From Mycobacterium bohemicum DSM 44277 (GTDB lineage: Bacteria; Actinomycetota; Actinomycetes; Mycobacteriales; Mycobacteriaceae), in NCBI RefSeq assembly GCF_001053185.1, contig NZ_CSTD01000004.1, forward strand, positions 1-64,000: a stretch of 64,000 nucleotides of DNA, read 5' to 3'. The notes below the pieces were generated by a model that saw only the letters and a list, made by a program, of their open reading frames with translations, ran no database searches and had not been told where the DNA came from. Positions 37,343 to 48,109 of the stretch are shown piece by piece (the stretch's first letter is position 1; every line of letters starts with the position of its first letter). The translations under genes were made by a program, and so were the position numbers.

Positions 37343-39370
37343 GTGTCGTCACCGACGTCGCTGGTCAAACGCCTAATCGTGGGCCGTCCGTTCCGCAGCG
37401 ATCGGATGCACCACACCCTGCTGCCCAAGCGCATCGCATTGGCAATCTTCGCCAGCGACCCGTTGTCGTCGGTGGCCTACGCAACGCAGGAGATCCTGCT
37501 GATCCTGACGCTCGGCGCCCTCAGCTACCTGTACTTGGCGCCGTGGATCGCGGCCGCGGTGGTGCTGCTGCTCGGTGTCGTTGTCCTGTCCTACCGACAG
37601 GTGGTGCAGGCCTATCCCAGTGGCGGCGGGTCATACGAGGTCGCCTCCAGAAATCTGGGGCCACGCGCGGGACTGGTGGTGGCGGCCGCGCTGCTGGTGG
37701 ACTATGTCATGACGGTCGCGGTGTCCGTCGCGGCCGGGGTCGACAACATCATTTCGGCAGCGCCCGAACTGAATCCGTCTCGGGTGGCAATCAACATCGG
37801 TTTCATTGTCGTGCTAACCGCGATGAATCTTCGCGGTGTCCGTGAGTCCGGGCGGGCATTCGCGGTGCCGACATACGCCTTCGTCGCCAGCGTGATGCTG
37901 ATGATCGTCATCGGTTTGGTTCGCACCTTCCTCGGCGACCCCCCGCAGGCGGAAAGTGCTCACTACGGAATCCATGCTGAGCAGTCCGGACTCAACACGC
38001 TGGCGATCGCTTTGCTGGCGCTGCGGGCGTTTTCCTCCGGCTGCACCGCGCTCACGGGCGTTGAAGCGATCTCGAACGGGGTTCCGGCCTTCCAAAAGCC
38101 CAAGGCGCTCAACGCGGCACGAACGATGTCACTCATGGGGGCACTGGCGATCACGATGTTCGTCGGCGTGACCGCGCTGGCGTTGATCGCTCGCACTCGT
38201 GTCGTCGAAAACACCTGCGATCTCATCGGGTTCCACGGTGATTGCACACGGGATCCGCAGCGTACGGTGATCGCTCAGATCTCCGCGGCGGTCTTCGGCA
38301 ACAACAGTGTGATGTTCTATTTCCTGCAGGGCGCGACGGCGTTGATCCTGATCCTGGCCGCCAACACCGCCTACAACGGGTTTCCGCTGCTCGGCTCGAT
38401 CCTCGCCCAAGACCGCTATCTGCCACGGCAACTGCATACCCGCGGTGACAGGTTGGCGTTCTCCAATGGCATCATTCTGCTCGCCGCGATCGCCGGCGGC
38501 CTGATCTATGCGTTCGACGGCTCCACGACCCGGCTGATCCAGCTCTACATCCTGGGCGTGTTCACCTCCTTCACGTTGTGCCAAACGGGCATGGTGGGGC
38601 ATTGGAATCGGATACTGCGCGACGCCGACAACCGCGCACAAAGATTGAGGATCAACCGCGCCCGGGCCATCAACGCGCTGGGCGCATGTTTCACCGGTGT
38701 GGTCTTGGTGGTGGTGATGGTCACCAAATTCACGCACGGCGCTTATCTGGTGGTGATCGCGATCCCGGTGCTGTGCCTCGTGATGCAGGGAATAAGAAAG
38801 CATTACTCGACCGTCGGCTCCGAACTACGCATCGCGGACGAAGACGAGCAGATCAGGCCGAGCCGAGTGCATGCCATCGTGCTGGTATCGAGTTGGCACA
38901 AGCCAACCTTGCGCGCGGTGATGTTCGCCCGGGCCACCAACCCGCACACCCTGACCGCGTTGACCGTCAAGGTCGACCAACCCGATACCACCGCGCTGGT
39001 CGAGGATTGGGCGAAGCTGAGGGTCGATGTTCCGCTGAAGGTCATCGAGTCGCCCTACCGGGAGGTCACCCGTCCCGTGATCGATTACATCAAGCGGCTG
39101 CGAAAGAGCGGGCCCCGCGACGTCATCAACGTGTACATCCCCGAATACGTCGTCGGCCGTTGGTGGGAGAACCTGTTGCACAACCAGAGCTCCTTGCGGC
39201 TCAAGGGACGGTTGCTGTTCGAGCCCGGCGTGATGGTCACCAGCGTGCCGTGGCAACTGCGGTCGTCCGAGCGCCTCGATCTGTCACGCGACGAAAACCG
39301 GGCCGGCGACGTCCGCAGCGGCATCGACCGCGCCGAGTCGGGCGAAACCCCGGAGGCGAGGACGCGTTAG
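37343..39370 (+). CDS. kimA: KimA-family potassium transporter
   Basis: This is a 675-residue APC-fold transporter with about 12 helices and a soluble C-terminal domain of about 190 residues. It closely follows the B. subtilis KimA (YdaO) proton-potassium symporter: ASDPLSSVAYAT, SYRQVVQAYPSGGGSYEVAS, LLVDYVMTVAVSVAAG, RAFSSGCTALTGVEAISNGV, GDRLAFSNGII and LLHNQSSLRLKGRLLF. The C-terminal domain is where KimA proteins bind c-di-AMP, so second-messenger control is likely. The GTG at 37343 sits behind a leaderless promoter, unlike the riboswitch leader of B. subtilis. It is not at this locus in M. tuberculosis. Substrate assignment is by similarity. Confidence 0.85.
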   Translation: MSSPTSLVKRLIVGRPFRSDRMHHTLLPKRIALAIFASDPLSSVAYATQEILLILTLGALSYLYLAPWIAAAVVLLLGVVVLSYRQVVQAYPSGGGSYEVASRNLGPRAGLVVAAALLVDYVMTVAVSVAAGVDNIISAAPELNPSRVAINIGFIVVLTAMNLRGVRESGRAFAVPTYAFVASVMLMIVIGLVRTFLGDPPQAESAHYGIHAEQSGLNTLAIALLALRAFSSGCTALTGVEAISNGVPAFQKPKALNAARTMSLMGALAITMFVGVTALALIARTRVVENTCDLIGFHGDCTRDPQRTVIAQISAAVFGNNSVMFYFLQGATALILILAANTAYNGFPLLGSILAQDRYLPRQLHTRGDRLAFSNGIILLAAIAGGLIYAFDGSTTRLIQLYILGVFTSFTLCQTGMVGHWNRILRDADNRAQRLRINRARAINALGACFTGVVLVVVMVTKFTHGAYLVVIAIPVLCLVMQGIRKHYSTVGSELRIADEDEQIRPSRVHAIVLVSSWHKPTLRAVMFARATNPHTLTALTVKVDQPDTTALVEDWAKLRVDVPLKVIESPYREVTRPVIDYIKRLRKSGPRDVINVYIPEYVVGRWWENLLHNQSSLRLKGRLLFEPGVMVTSVPWQLRSSERLDLSRDENRAGDVRSGIDRAESGETPEARTR

Positions 39371-39401
39371 GCGGGGTCGGCGGCCGCAACCCGGGGCGGA
39401 T

Positions 39402-39635
39402 TCAGCGGTACTTGACCAGCAGGGCCATGCCGACGATGCAGACCAGCCAGATGCCGGTGATGAACAGCGTCAGCCGGTCGAGGTTCTTCTCCACCACCGT
39501 CGACCCGGACAGGCTGGACTGCACGCCGCCGCCGAACAGCGTCGACAGGCCGCCACCCTTGGCGCGGTGCAGCAGCACCAGAAGCACCACCAGGATGCTG
39601 GTGACCACCAGGGTGATCTGCAGGGCCAGTTGCAT
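39402..39635 (-). CDS. secG: Preprotein translocase subunit SecG
   Basis: SecG is a 77-residue inner-membrane subunit of the SecYEG translocon with two helices (ALQITLVVTSILVVLLVLLH and LTLFITGIWLVCIVGMALLV) joined by the family loop RAKGGGLSTLFGGGVQSSLSGS. The length equals that of M. tuberculosis SecG. It is the last gene of the gap-pgk-tpiA run and starts at ATG 39635, 44 bases after tpiA. It converges on kimA with 31 bases between stops. Confidence 0.95.
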   Translation of the reverse strand: MQLALQITLVVTSILVVLLVLLHRAKGGGLSTLFGGGVQSSLSGSTVVEKNLDRLTLFITGIWLVCIVGMALLVKYR

Positions 39636-39679
39636 GACAGGCAGCTTACCGGTGCCACCGCGGCAACCGGGCAACCGCC

Positions 39680-40465
39680 CTAGGGCAGGGGCCCCCCGGC
39701 GGCGATCGCCGCCAGCGTCGCGAACTGCTCCCCGTCCAGCGACGCGCCCCCGACCAGCGCGCCGTCCACGTCCTCGCAGGCGATCAGCTCGCCGATGTTC
39801 TTGGCGTTCACCGACCCGCCGTAGAGCACCCGGACGGTGTCGGCGACCTGCGGTGACGCCAGCTCGGCGAGCTCCGCGCGGATTGCCGCGCACACCTCCT
39901 GCGCGTCGGCGGCGCTGGCGACCCGCCCGGTGCCGATGGCCCAGACGGGTTCGTAAGCGATGACGACCGTGCCGATCTGCTCGGCGGACAGGCCGGCCAG
40001 CGACCCGCGCAGCTGCTCGACGTTGTGGTCGACGTGGTTTCCCGCCTCGCGGACGTCGAGGTGCTCGCCGATGCAGACGATGGGGGTCAGCTCGTGCTTC
40101 AGCGCGGCGGCGGCCTTCGCGGCCACCAGGGCGTCGTCCTCGGCGTGGTAGGTGCGCCGCTCGGAGTGGCCCACGACGACGAAGCTGCAGCCCAGCTTGG
40201 CCAGGAAGGCGCCGCTGACCTCGCCGGTGTAGGCGCCCGCGTCGTGCTTGGACAGGTCCTGGGCGCCGTAGGTGAGCCGCAGCTTGTCGCCGTCGACCAG
40301 GGTCTGGACGCTGCGCAGGTCGGTGAACGGCGGCAACACCGTGACGTCGACCTTGTCGTAGTACTTGTCGGGCAGCGCGAAGGCGATCTTTTGCACCAGC
40401 GCGATCGCCTCGAAGTGGTTGAGGTTCATCTTCCAGTTGCCGGCGATCAGCGGCTTGCGGCTCAT
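39680..40465 (-). CDS. tpiA: Triosephosphate isomerase
   Basis: This 261-residue TIM barrel interconverts dihydroxyacetone phosphate and glyceraldehyde-3-phosphate. Catalytic residues are Lys12 in AGNWKMN, the His in VVGHSERR and the Glu in [20 protein letters not shown] is the phosphate loop. The ATG overlaps the pgk stop (ATGA), so translation is coupled in the glycolytic operon. Confidence 0.97.
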   Translation of the reverse strand: MSRKPLIAGNWKMNLNHFEAIALVQKIAFALPDKYYDKVDVTVLPPFTDLRSVQTLVDGDKLRLTYGAQDLSKHDAGAYTGEVSGAFLAKLGCSFVVVGHSERRTYHAEDDALVAAKAAAALKHELTPIVCIGEHLDVREAGNHVDHNVEQLRGSLAGLSAEQIGTVVIAYEPVWAIGTGRVASAADAQEVCAAIRAELAELASPQVADTVRVLYGGSVNAKNIGELIACEDVDGALVGGASLDGEQFATLAAIAAGGPLP

Positions 40466-41697
40466 GCGTCAGCCCCGTCCGGCTGCGGCCGACCGAGGAC
40501 CTCGATGCCCGGAAGCGTCTTGCCCTCCAGGAACTCCAGCGACGCGCCCCCGCCGGTGGAGATGTGGGAGAAGTCGTCCTCCGGGATGCCCAGGGCGCGC
40601 ACGGCGGCCGCGGAGTCGCCGCCGCCGACCACACTGAACGCGCCCTTGCCGGTCGCGCCGGCGATCGCCTCGGCGACCCCCTTGGTGCCCGCGGCGAACG
40701 CCGGGAACTCGAACACCCCCATCGGTCCGTTCCAGAAGATCGTCTTGGCGTTGGCCAGCAGCGTCGTGAACCGCTTGACCGAACCCGGCCCGATGTCCAG
40801 GCCGATGCGATCCTCGGGAATCGCGTCGGCGGCGACGGTCTGCGGCGGGGAGTCGGCGGCGAACTTCTCGGCCACCACGATGTCGACCGGCAGGCGCAGC
40901 ACGTCGTGATAGGTGTCCAGCAGCCGGCGGCAGGTGTCGATCATCTCGGATTCCAGGAGCGAATTCCCGACCGAAAGCCCTTGAGCGGCAAGGAAAGTGA
41001 AACACATGCCGCCGCCGATCAGGATGCTGTCGGCGTTGGTGGCCAGCTGTTCGATGACGCCGAGCTTGTCCGACACCTTCGAGCCGCCGAGGACCACCGC
41101 GTAGGGCCGCTCGGTGGAGCTCGTCAGCTGCTCGAGCACCCGCACCTCGGCGGCGACCAGCTCGCCGGCGTAGTGCGGCAGCAGCGTTGCCACGTCGTAC
41201 ACCGAGGCCTGCTTGCGGTGCACCACCCCGAAGCCGTCGGAGACGAAAGCGCCTCCGGGCGAGACCAATTCGGCCAGCTGCCGGGCCAGCGCCAGGCGCT
41301 CGCCGTCGTCCTTGCTGGTCTCGCGCGGGTCGAAGCGGACGTTTTCCAGCAGCAGCACGTCACCGTCGGTGAGACCCTCGGCGCGGGCCAGGGCGTCGGC
41401 CCCGACCAAGTCGCCGGCCAGTTGCACGTGCCGGCCCAGCTGCTCGCCGAGCGCCGCCGCGACCGGGGCCAGCGAGAACTTCGGGTCGGGCCCGTCCTTC
41501 GGGCGGCCCAGGTGGGCCGTGACGACGACTTTGGCGCCCGCGTCGACGAGCGCGCGCAGCGTTGGCACCGACGCGGTGATGCGCCCGGGATCGGTGATGG
41601 CCCCGTCCTCGAGCGGAACGTTCAGGTCGGAGCGCACCAACACGCCGCGGCCCGAAACGCCTTGCGCGAGAAGGTCTTCGAGTGTCGGAACGGCCAC
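40462..41697 (-). CDS. pgk: Phosphoglycerate kinase
   Basis: This 411-residue enzyme makes ATP and 3-phosphoglycerate from 1,3-bisphosphoglycerate. Substrate-binding motifs RSDLNVPL and [14 protein letters not shown] are in the N-terminal domain. Nucleotide-binding [24 protein letters not shown] and the hinge [11 protein letters not shown] with [13 protein letters not shown] are in the C-terminal domain. The GTG at 41697 gives the start VAVPTLEDL, five bases after the gap stop. Upstream in-frame codons belong to gap's shadow. Confidence 0.96.
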   Translation of the reverse strand: MAVPTLEDLLAQGVSGRGVLVRSDLNVPLEDGAITDPGRITASVPTLRALVDAGAKVVVTAHLGRPKDGPDPKFSLAPVAAALGEQLGRHVQLAGDLVGADALARAEGLTDGDVLLLENVRFDPRETSKDDGERLALARQLAELVSPGGAFVSDGFGVVHRKQASVYDVATLLPHYAGELVAAEVRVLEQLTSSTERPYAVVLGGSKVSDKLGVIEQLATNADSILIGGGMCFTFLAAQGLSVGNSLLESEMIDTCRRLLDTYHDVLRLPVDIVVAEKFAADSPPQTVAADAIPEDRIGLDIGPGSVKRFTTLLANAKTIFWNGPMGVFEFPAFAAGTKGVAEAIAGATGKGAFSVVGGGDSAAAVRALGIPEDDFSHISTGGGASLEFLEGKTLPGIEVLGRPQPDGADA

Positions 41698-41702
41698 GGC
41701 GC

Positions 41703-42767
<1,065 letters not shown>

Positions 42768-43008
42768 TCAGCCTAGATCAGTGCCGGCAGCCCGCGCGCC
42801 GCCGGTAACTGTGCCCGGCCCCGGGGGCCGCGCGGGTCCGTTCCGTTTGCGCGTCAACACGGCTCGATTCGCGGCCGGGTTGCGGCGGCGTCGGTCCGGC
42901 GTCAAAGCAGGGCCGCGCCACCAAAGATCATCGACCCCGGAAACACGATCCGAATCTGGGTGGCGCCTCGTCACGACGGGCAGGCCGCCGTCGAGTCGGC
43001 GACGCGGG

Positions 43009-43893
43009 TCAGCTGGGCGGCGCTTCCCACAGCAGCGGAGGCTGGCGCTGCGGGGACGGCTGCGGGGGTGGCTGCGGGGAATCCTCAACGATGACCGGGT
43101 CGCCGACGTTGACCGTGTTGAAGTACCACTCGGCGTCCTCGGGACTCAGGCTGATGCAGCCGTGGCTGACATTCTCCAGACCCATCGCGTTGACGGCCCA
43201 GGGGGCCGAATGAACGTAGAGGCCGTGGTTGGTGATCCGGACGGCGTAATCCACCGGGATGCGGTAGCCGTCGGGATCGTCGACGGGGATGCCGACGCTG
43301 CTCGAGTCCATGATCACCGTGCGGTCCTTGGCCAATACGGTGTACGAGCCGACGGGAGTCGGGTACTCCGGCCTGCCCATCGAGGCCGGCAGCACCCCCT
43401 GCTCTCCCCAGTGGGGCCGGTGGTGCGGAGCCGGAAGGGAAGGCGGCGGTCCCGTCGGAACCCCGTCGATGCTCACGGTGAACGTATGGTCGGAGATGTT
43501 GGCAACGCCGACCACGGCTGCCCCGGTGTGGAATTCGGTGGGCGCGCCGCCCACCGAGAGCGCCACCGTGCTGTGCGCCGGCCAAAACCGGTCGGGAACC
43601 CACTGCACGACGTCGTTGTCCAGCCATTCGTACTTGCCGGTCATCGCCGGCGCGGACCTGACGTCCAGGGCGCGCTCGGCCGCGTGCCGGCTGGCCGCGC
43701 CGACGACGGGCACGCCGAAACGCACCACCACGGGATGCGCCACGCCGACCGCCTGGCCCCGGGCCGGCAGAACCGACGCGATCGCCGACCTGTACGACTG
43801 GGTCACCGCCGCCCGGCTCGGGCCGGCCGGCCCCACGATCACGGTCGCAGCGATGCCGACAACGGTCAGAACGCACCGAACAACCGCCCGCAT
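43009..43893 (-). CDS. L,D-transpeptidase (Rv1433/LdtMt3-like)
   Basis: This is a 294-residue secreted enzyme that forms 3-3 cross-links in peptidoglycan. A signal peptide spans residues 1-28 (ending GPSRA). An Ig-like domain follows and then the YkuD catalytic domain, with His228 in LYVHSAPW and the nucleophile Cys246 in SHGCISLS. Between them are the strand motifs RPEYPTPVGSYTV. The C-terminal tail is Pro/Gln-rich. The ATG at 43893 has GGAG six bases upstream. The likely order and size match LdtMt3 of M. tuberculosis. Its neighbours Rv1434 and Rv1435c are missing here. Confidence 0.9.
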   Translation of the reverse strand: MRAVVRCVLTVVGIAATVIVGPAGPSRAAVTQSYRSAIASVLPARGQAVGVAHPVVVRFGVPVVGAASRHAAERALDVRSAPAMTGKYEWLDNDVVQWVPDRFWPAHSTVALSVGGAPTEFHTGAAVVGVANISDHTFTVSIDGVPTGPPPSLPAPHHRPHWGEQGVLPASMGRPEYPTPVGSYTVLAKDRTVIMDSSSVGIPVDDPDGYRIPVDYAVRITNHGLYVHSAPWAVNAMGLENVSHGCISLSPEDAEWYFNTVNVGDPVIVEDSPQPPPQPSPQRQPPLLWEAPPS

Positions 43894-43922
43894 GGCTCCG
43901 ATTCCCTTTTATTGACACCCTT

Positions 43923-43950
43923 GCAATAGCGATGTTAGGGCCCGGGTCAA
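43923..43950 (-). promoter_or_regulatory. Candidate promoter of the L,D-transpeptidase gene
   Basis: On the minus strand TTGACC (43950-43945) is followed after 16 bases by TATTGC (43928-43923), a plausible -35/-10 pair 30 bases before the ATG. The -35 is close to the consensus TTGACA; the -10 is weak, and TAACAT inside the spacer is an alternative. Confidence 0.3.
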
Positions 43951-44044
43951 CAACGGAAGCGCAAGGGCGCGTGCGCAATTCGGTCAAGCCTGAGTCACGT
44001 TTCGGCCACAAGCCGCGGCGATTCGACCCTGGCCTGGCGCTTCG

Positions 44045-45472
44045 TCAGAGGGTGCGGCGCTTGCGCAGCCACCGCAACGCCGACTCCGCGGCGTAATACC
44101 CACACAATCCGTGGATTCCGGCCCCCGGCGGCGTGGACTGCGAACACAAGTACACGCCGGGCACACCCGTCGCGTAGGGGTCGAGGGCGATGCGCGGGCG
44201 CAGGATGACCTGCAGCCCGTCGTTGGCGCCGCCGATGATGTCGCCGCCGATGAAATTCGGGTTGTAGGCCTGCAGTTCGGCCGTGCTGGTGCTGACCGTG
44301 GCGACGACGCGGTCGCGGAATCCCGGTGCGAATCGCTCGATCTGGGCGATGACGGCGTCGGTGGCGTCGCCACTGTAGCCGAACGGCACGTGGGCGTACG
44401 CCCAGATCGGGTTGATGCCGCCGGCCGAGCGCGACGGGTCGGCCAGGTACTGCTGCCCGACGAGCACGAACGGCCGCTGCACCATTTTGCCCTGTGCGCG
44501 TTGGCGTTCGGTGTCGGCCACCTCGGCGAACGTGCCGCCGAGGTGGACGGTGCCCGCGCGCCCGCAATCGGGGTTGGTCCACGGGACGTGGCCGTCGACG
44601 GCGAAGTCGACCTTGAACGCCGAGGACCCCTCGCGGTAGCGCTGAAACGATCGCCTGACGCGACTGGGCATGGCGTCGCCGTAGAGCTGCAGCGCCAGGG
44701 CCGGGCTCAGGTCGAGCATGACGACATCGGCGTCGGGAACGTCGGCGCGGGCGGCGACCATCACCCCGGTGGTGACGCTCCCGCCGTGGTCCTGCAGGGC
44801 GGCGGCCAGCGCCTGGGTGATCGAACCGGAGCCCCCCTCGGCGACGGGCCATCCGTACCGGTGCCCGCTGGCCAGGATCATCAGGCCGAGCGAGGCGGTC
44901 AGCGGCCGGTCCAGCCGGGTGTAGACGTGGGCGGCCGAGCCGCCGAACAGCGCCCGCGCCTGCTCGGTGCGAAACCAGCGGGCCATCGTCGTCGCGGGGA
45001 GCAGCGCGCGCGGCCCGAACGCGGCGAGGCGCACCGGGTGCCGCGGAACGTTGATGACCGGACGCATCAGATCCTGCGCCAGGTCGTCGAAGCCCTCCGC
45101 GAGGTCGCCGACGGCGCGGCGCCAGCGGGCGGCGTCGGGTCCCAGGCCCGCGGTGGTCCTCTCGATCGACTGATGGAGCACTCCGGCGGTGCCGTCGTCG
45201 AGCGGGTGCGCGCAGTCGACCTCCGGCCACTTCCACCGCAGGCCGTAGCGCTGCAGGTCGATCTGCCTCCAGAACGGCGAACCGACACCCAGGGGGTGAA
45301 ACGCCGAGCAGTGGTCGTGGACGACGCCCGGCAGGGTCAGCTCCCCCGAACGCGCTCCCCCGCCGACGGTTTCGCGTGCCTCCAACACGTGGACATCGAC
45401 GCCGTGGCGGGCGAGGGGGATGGCGGCGGCCAGGCCGTTGGGCCCGGCCCCGACGACGACCGCGGTCGTCAT
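44045..45472 (-). CDS. FAD-dependent oxidoreductase, phytoene dehydrogenase-like (Rv1432-like)
   Basis: This 475-residue flavoprotein has an N-terminal Rossmann motif VVVGAGPNGLAAAIPLARHG and the GG motif ARETVGGGARSGE. Near the C terminus is the FAD-closing segment GVYLCSQSTPPGAGIHGLCGYYAA, as in carotenoid desaturases and related NAD(P)/FAD oxidoreductases. The substrate is unknown; no other carotenoid gene is near. It starts with ATG overlapping the stop of the upstream DUF3556 gene (ATGA), so the two are likely produced together. Confidence 0.9.
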   Translation of the reverse strand: MTTAVVVGAGPNGLAAAIPLARHGVDVHVLEARETVGGGARSGELTLPGVVHDHCSAFHPLGVGSPFWRQIDLQRYGLRWKWPEVDCAHPLDDGTAGVLHQSIERTTAGLGPDAARWRRAVGDLAEGFDDLAQDLMRPVINVPRHPVRLAAFGPRALLPATTMARWFRTEQARALFGGSAAHVYTRLDRPLTASLGLMILASGHRYGWPVAEGGSGSITQALAAALQDHGGSVTTGVMVAARADVPDADVVMLDLSPALALQLYGDAMPSRVRRSFQRYREGSSAFKVDFAVDGHVPWTNPDCGRAGTVHLGGTFAEVADTERQRAQGKMVQRPFVLVGQQYLADPSRSAGGINPIWAYAHVPFGYSGDATDAVIAQIERFAPGFRDRVVATVSTSTAELQAYNPNFIGGDIIGGANDGLQVILRPRIALDPYATGVPGVYLCSQSTPPGAGIHGLCGYYAAESALRWLRKRRTL

Positions 45473-47256
45473 CGGGTGCCGTGTTGGGTCGTGCGCGGCG
45501 ATCGCGGGCGCCGCGGGTCGCCGCCAACGGTGACGTGCACCGGGAACTCGTCGCCGGGCGCCGGCCACGGCTGGCGCGTCAGCATGTCCTTGACGTTGAC
45601 GTAGCCCGCCTCGATCACGCCGCGCTTGGCGTCGACGATGCGATACCACTGCCGTTGGCTCTGGATCGGTTGACCCTCGAGGACGATCACCCGGACGTCG
45701 CCGTCCTCGAAGTGGCAGCGCCGTTGCACCGCCTCCAGGAGCTGCTCGTTGTGCAGGTGGCCCTCCCCGAAGTTCCACCCGACCAGGGGACCGGCGACGA
45801 TCTCGCCCTCGCGGATCTTGTAGTTCGCCTCGTCGTCGATGGCGCGCGGCAACAGGCCGTTGAGGGCCCGGCCGTGGACGTGCATCGCGCGGAATGCGGC
45901 GGTCTTGTCCGCCATGATCTCGGCGGTTGCCGGGTCGTACAGCCGTGCCAGCTGGTTGACCACGAGCGCGGAGCTCTTGACGATGTCGGCGTCGATCTTC
46001 TCCTCGGCGCCGGCGCGGAAGCACCATACGCTGCTGGCCCAGTTGCCGGCGTAGTACCGCATGGCGGGCAGGAACGAAATCTTCTCGGGGAACATGTTTC
46101 CCGCGATGACGACCAGCAGCGCCAGGATCAGCATCGCCAGCAGCAGGGGCGAGCGAAGGTCGGTGGCCCGGATCGCAGCGTAGTGCCCGAACAGATAGAA
46201 CAGCGAGAAGATGAAGAAGACGTTCCACTCCAACGGCACCCCCATCGGGAGGTTGGAAATGATGTTGAGGTGGAAGATCACCATGAACCCGATGAGGAAC
46301 CACCGCCACGGGTGATCGGCGGCGAAGAACACCAGCAGCGTGGGAACCACGAATTCGGCGGTGGTGCCGCCGACGTGGGCCATCAGCTTCGGCAGCGTCG
46401 ACGGCCGCAGGTCGTTGACGTGGTCGAGGTAGAGCGTGTGCTTGATCGGGTTGAACAGCCTGGGCCGCAGCAGCGCGTTGTTGCTCGTCATCACCGCCAC
46501 CACGTAGGGGAAGTGGTGGTTGAGCTTGGAAGTCGCTGCGCCCCACCACAGGAAGAGCATGATGATCTTGAACGCGGCGATCTGGTCGGTGAACGGGAAG
46601 AAGAACACGAACAGCTTCAGCCAATAGTGTTCGGCGCGGGCGGCCAGGAAGATGGTCTTGTCGCGCAGCCCCAGCAACGCCAGGGCGACGATGGTGGGGA
46701 TGACCAGCACCGGGTCGATGAGGCCGACATCGCCGGCGCCGGTGACCGGGCCGCCGTGACCGGGTGACAACAGCGCCCACACCCCGCCGGCCAGGACGAT
46801 GGCGTAGAGGGCGACGTCGACGACGGTGCGGGTGTCACCGGCGGTGAGCGGGACCCTGCCCGGCCAGGCGGGCAGGCGAATCGTGTTGGGCCGCAACCAA
46901 TACAGGAATCCCCCGACGGGTGGCATGAAGCGGCCGGTGAGCGGGCCGGAACCGCAGCCCAGGCCCAGGACCTCGAACAACAGCGTGAAGACGATCACCT
47001 TCTGGTACACGATCGGCTGCGTCCACCAGTCGCCGATGCGGCCCAGCCCGCCCAGGCCGGGGGTGAGCGAGATGATCGCGGCCGGGGCCGCGATGTAAAG
47101 CGCGATCTTGAGCAGGTAGAGCAGATACACCGCGTAGGGGGTGCCGAAGCCGTGCTCGGCCCAGTGCCGTGTCACCACCTGTAGCCGGGTCGCCCGCGGC
47201 AATGTGGGCCAGGTGTCGTGGTCGACGTCCGGAAGCACCGGTGTCATGAATCCCAT
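45469..47256 (-). CDS. DUF3556 membrane protein (Rv1431-like)
   Basis: The 595-residue membrane protein has about 10 helices between residues 40 and 420, followed by a soluble C-terminal domain of about 170 residues. It matches the mycobacterial DUF3556 family of unknown function. A histidine-bearing helix pair (SKLNHHFPYVVAVMTSNNAL and DHVNDLRPSTLPKLMAHVGG) resembles membrane oxidase or desaturase histidine clusters, but no proof of metal binding can be drawn. The ATG at 47256 follows GGAAGGGG. It is translationally coupled to the FAD oxidoreductase gene after it, suggesting a common lipid- or pigment-modifying reaction. Confidence 0.85.
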   Translation of the reverse strand: MGFMTPVLPDVDHDTWPTLPRATRLQVVTRHWAEHGFGTPYAVYLLYLLKIALYIAAPAAIISLTPGLGGLGRIGDWWTQPIVYQKVIVFTLLFEVLGLGCGSGPLTGRFMPPVGGFLYWLRPNTIRLPAWPGRVPLTAGDTRTVVDVALYAIVLAGGVWALLSPGHGGPVTGAGDVGLIDPVLVIPTIVALALLGLRDKTIFLAARAEHYWLKLFVFFFPFTDQIAAFKIIMLFLWWGAATSKLNHHFPYVVAVMTSNNALLRPRLFNPIKHTLYLDHVNDLRPSTLPKLMAHVGGTTAEFVVPTLLVFFAADHPWRWFLIGFMVIFHLNIISNLPMGVPLEWNVFFIFSLFYLFGHYAAIRATDLRSPLLLAMLILALLVVIAGNMFPEKISFLPAMRYYAGNWASSVWCFRAGAEEKIDADIVKSSALVVNQLARLYDPATAEIMADKTAAFRAMHVHGRALNGLLPRAIDDEANYKIREGEIVAGPLVGWNFGEGHLHNEQLLEAVQRRCHFEDGDVRVIVLEGQPIQSQRQWYRIVDAKRGVIEAGYVNVKDMLTRQPWPAPGDEFPVHVTVGGDPRRPRSPRTTQHGTR

Positions 47257-47517
47257 GTCGTCCCCTTCCCATGACGGTGGGCCACATCACACACCATATG
47301 CCGCTCAGCGAAAGCTCACGGCGCACATGCGCCACGAGCACCGGGTCGTCGACATCGATCCCGTACGGTCCCGCCGCCCTGGCAAAGGGAAGTTTCAATG
47401 AGGTTGCGGTCCAACACCATTGCCACCGCCGACCGCGTGGGAGATGGACAAAAACCCGAGAAAGCAGTGCACAGGCCCCACGCCCGGCGCGCAGCGGCGC
47501 GGCCCGGGCGCCCGCCG

Positions 47518-47782
47518 TCAGGACCGCCGGGGAAACCGCCGGTGCAAGCTTTCGATCATGGCGTCGAGCACCCGGCGGTCTCGTTCCTCGCCGACCACCG
47601 TGCGCCGGAAGGTGACGACGCCTTCGACGTCGCCCTTGGCCTCCGCGGCGGCGATCGCCTTGCGGTACCCGTCGATCCGGTGGTCGATGAGGCGGCGGTT
47701 CTGGGCGAGCAAACGCAGGAAGTAGTCGGCCTGCAGCTGGTCGGCCGCGTCGGGCCGGGGCGCGACCGACTCCCCGACGGGT
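47518..47782 (-). pseudogene. C-terminal fragment of an unidentified helical protein
   Basis: The minus strand encodes an 88-residue charged, helical sequence (YFLRLLAQNRRLIDHRIDGY, then AEAKGDVEGVVTFRRTVVGE, ending HRRFPRRS) with a proper stop at 47518. No start codon with a ribosome-binding site is seen, and the frame closes at about 47815, where the sequence on the other strand becomes an acyltransferase. The fragment looks like the tail of a regulator, but I cannot name the family. It is probably the 3' part of a gene truncated by the deletion described at 47782. The 261 bases before it, back to 47257, hold nothing recognised. Confidence 0.5.
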
Positions 47783-48106
47783 GCCGCGGTGTCGATCGGT
47801 GGCCAACAGACCCAGCTCTACCTGTCCCGCGGAACCTGGCTCGCCGAGCGGCTCGGGGTGAAGCGGCTGCTGCGCAGCGACATCCTGCCGTTGTCGTTCG
47901 GTTTCCCGTTCGGGTTCAGCGCCGCCATCCCGCCCAACGTGCCGCTGCCCACCAAGATCGTGACGCGGGTGCTCGAGCCGATCGACATCACCGCGCGCTT
48001 CGGGGACGACCCCGACATCGACGAGGTCGACGAGCACGTCCGGTCGGTGATGCAGCACGCCCTCGACGAGCTGGCCGCCAAGCGCCGCTTCCCGATTCTG
48101 GGCTGA
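47783..48106 (+). pseudogene. C-terminal fragment of a PlsC-like acyltransferase (Rv1428c-like)
   Basis: From AAVSIGGQQTQLYLSRGTWL onward, about 107 residues match the C-terminal third of mycobacterial 1-acylglycerol-phosphate acyltransferase-like proteins such as Rv1428c. The sequence continues through SFGFPFGFSAAIPPNVPLPTK to a normal end at 48106. The catalytic HX4D half is missing: upstream in-frame sequence is the antisense of a different gene. It lies four bases before fadD12. A GTG at 47789 could start a short protein, but one without active-site residues. Confidence 0.75.
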
Positions 48107-48109
48107 CCC

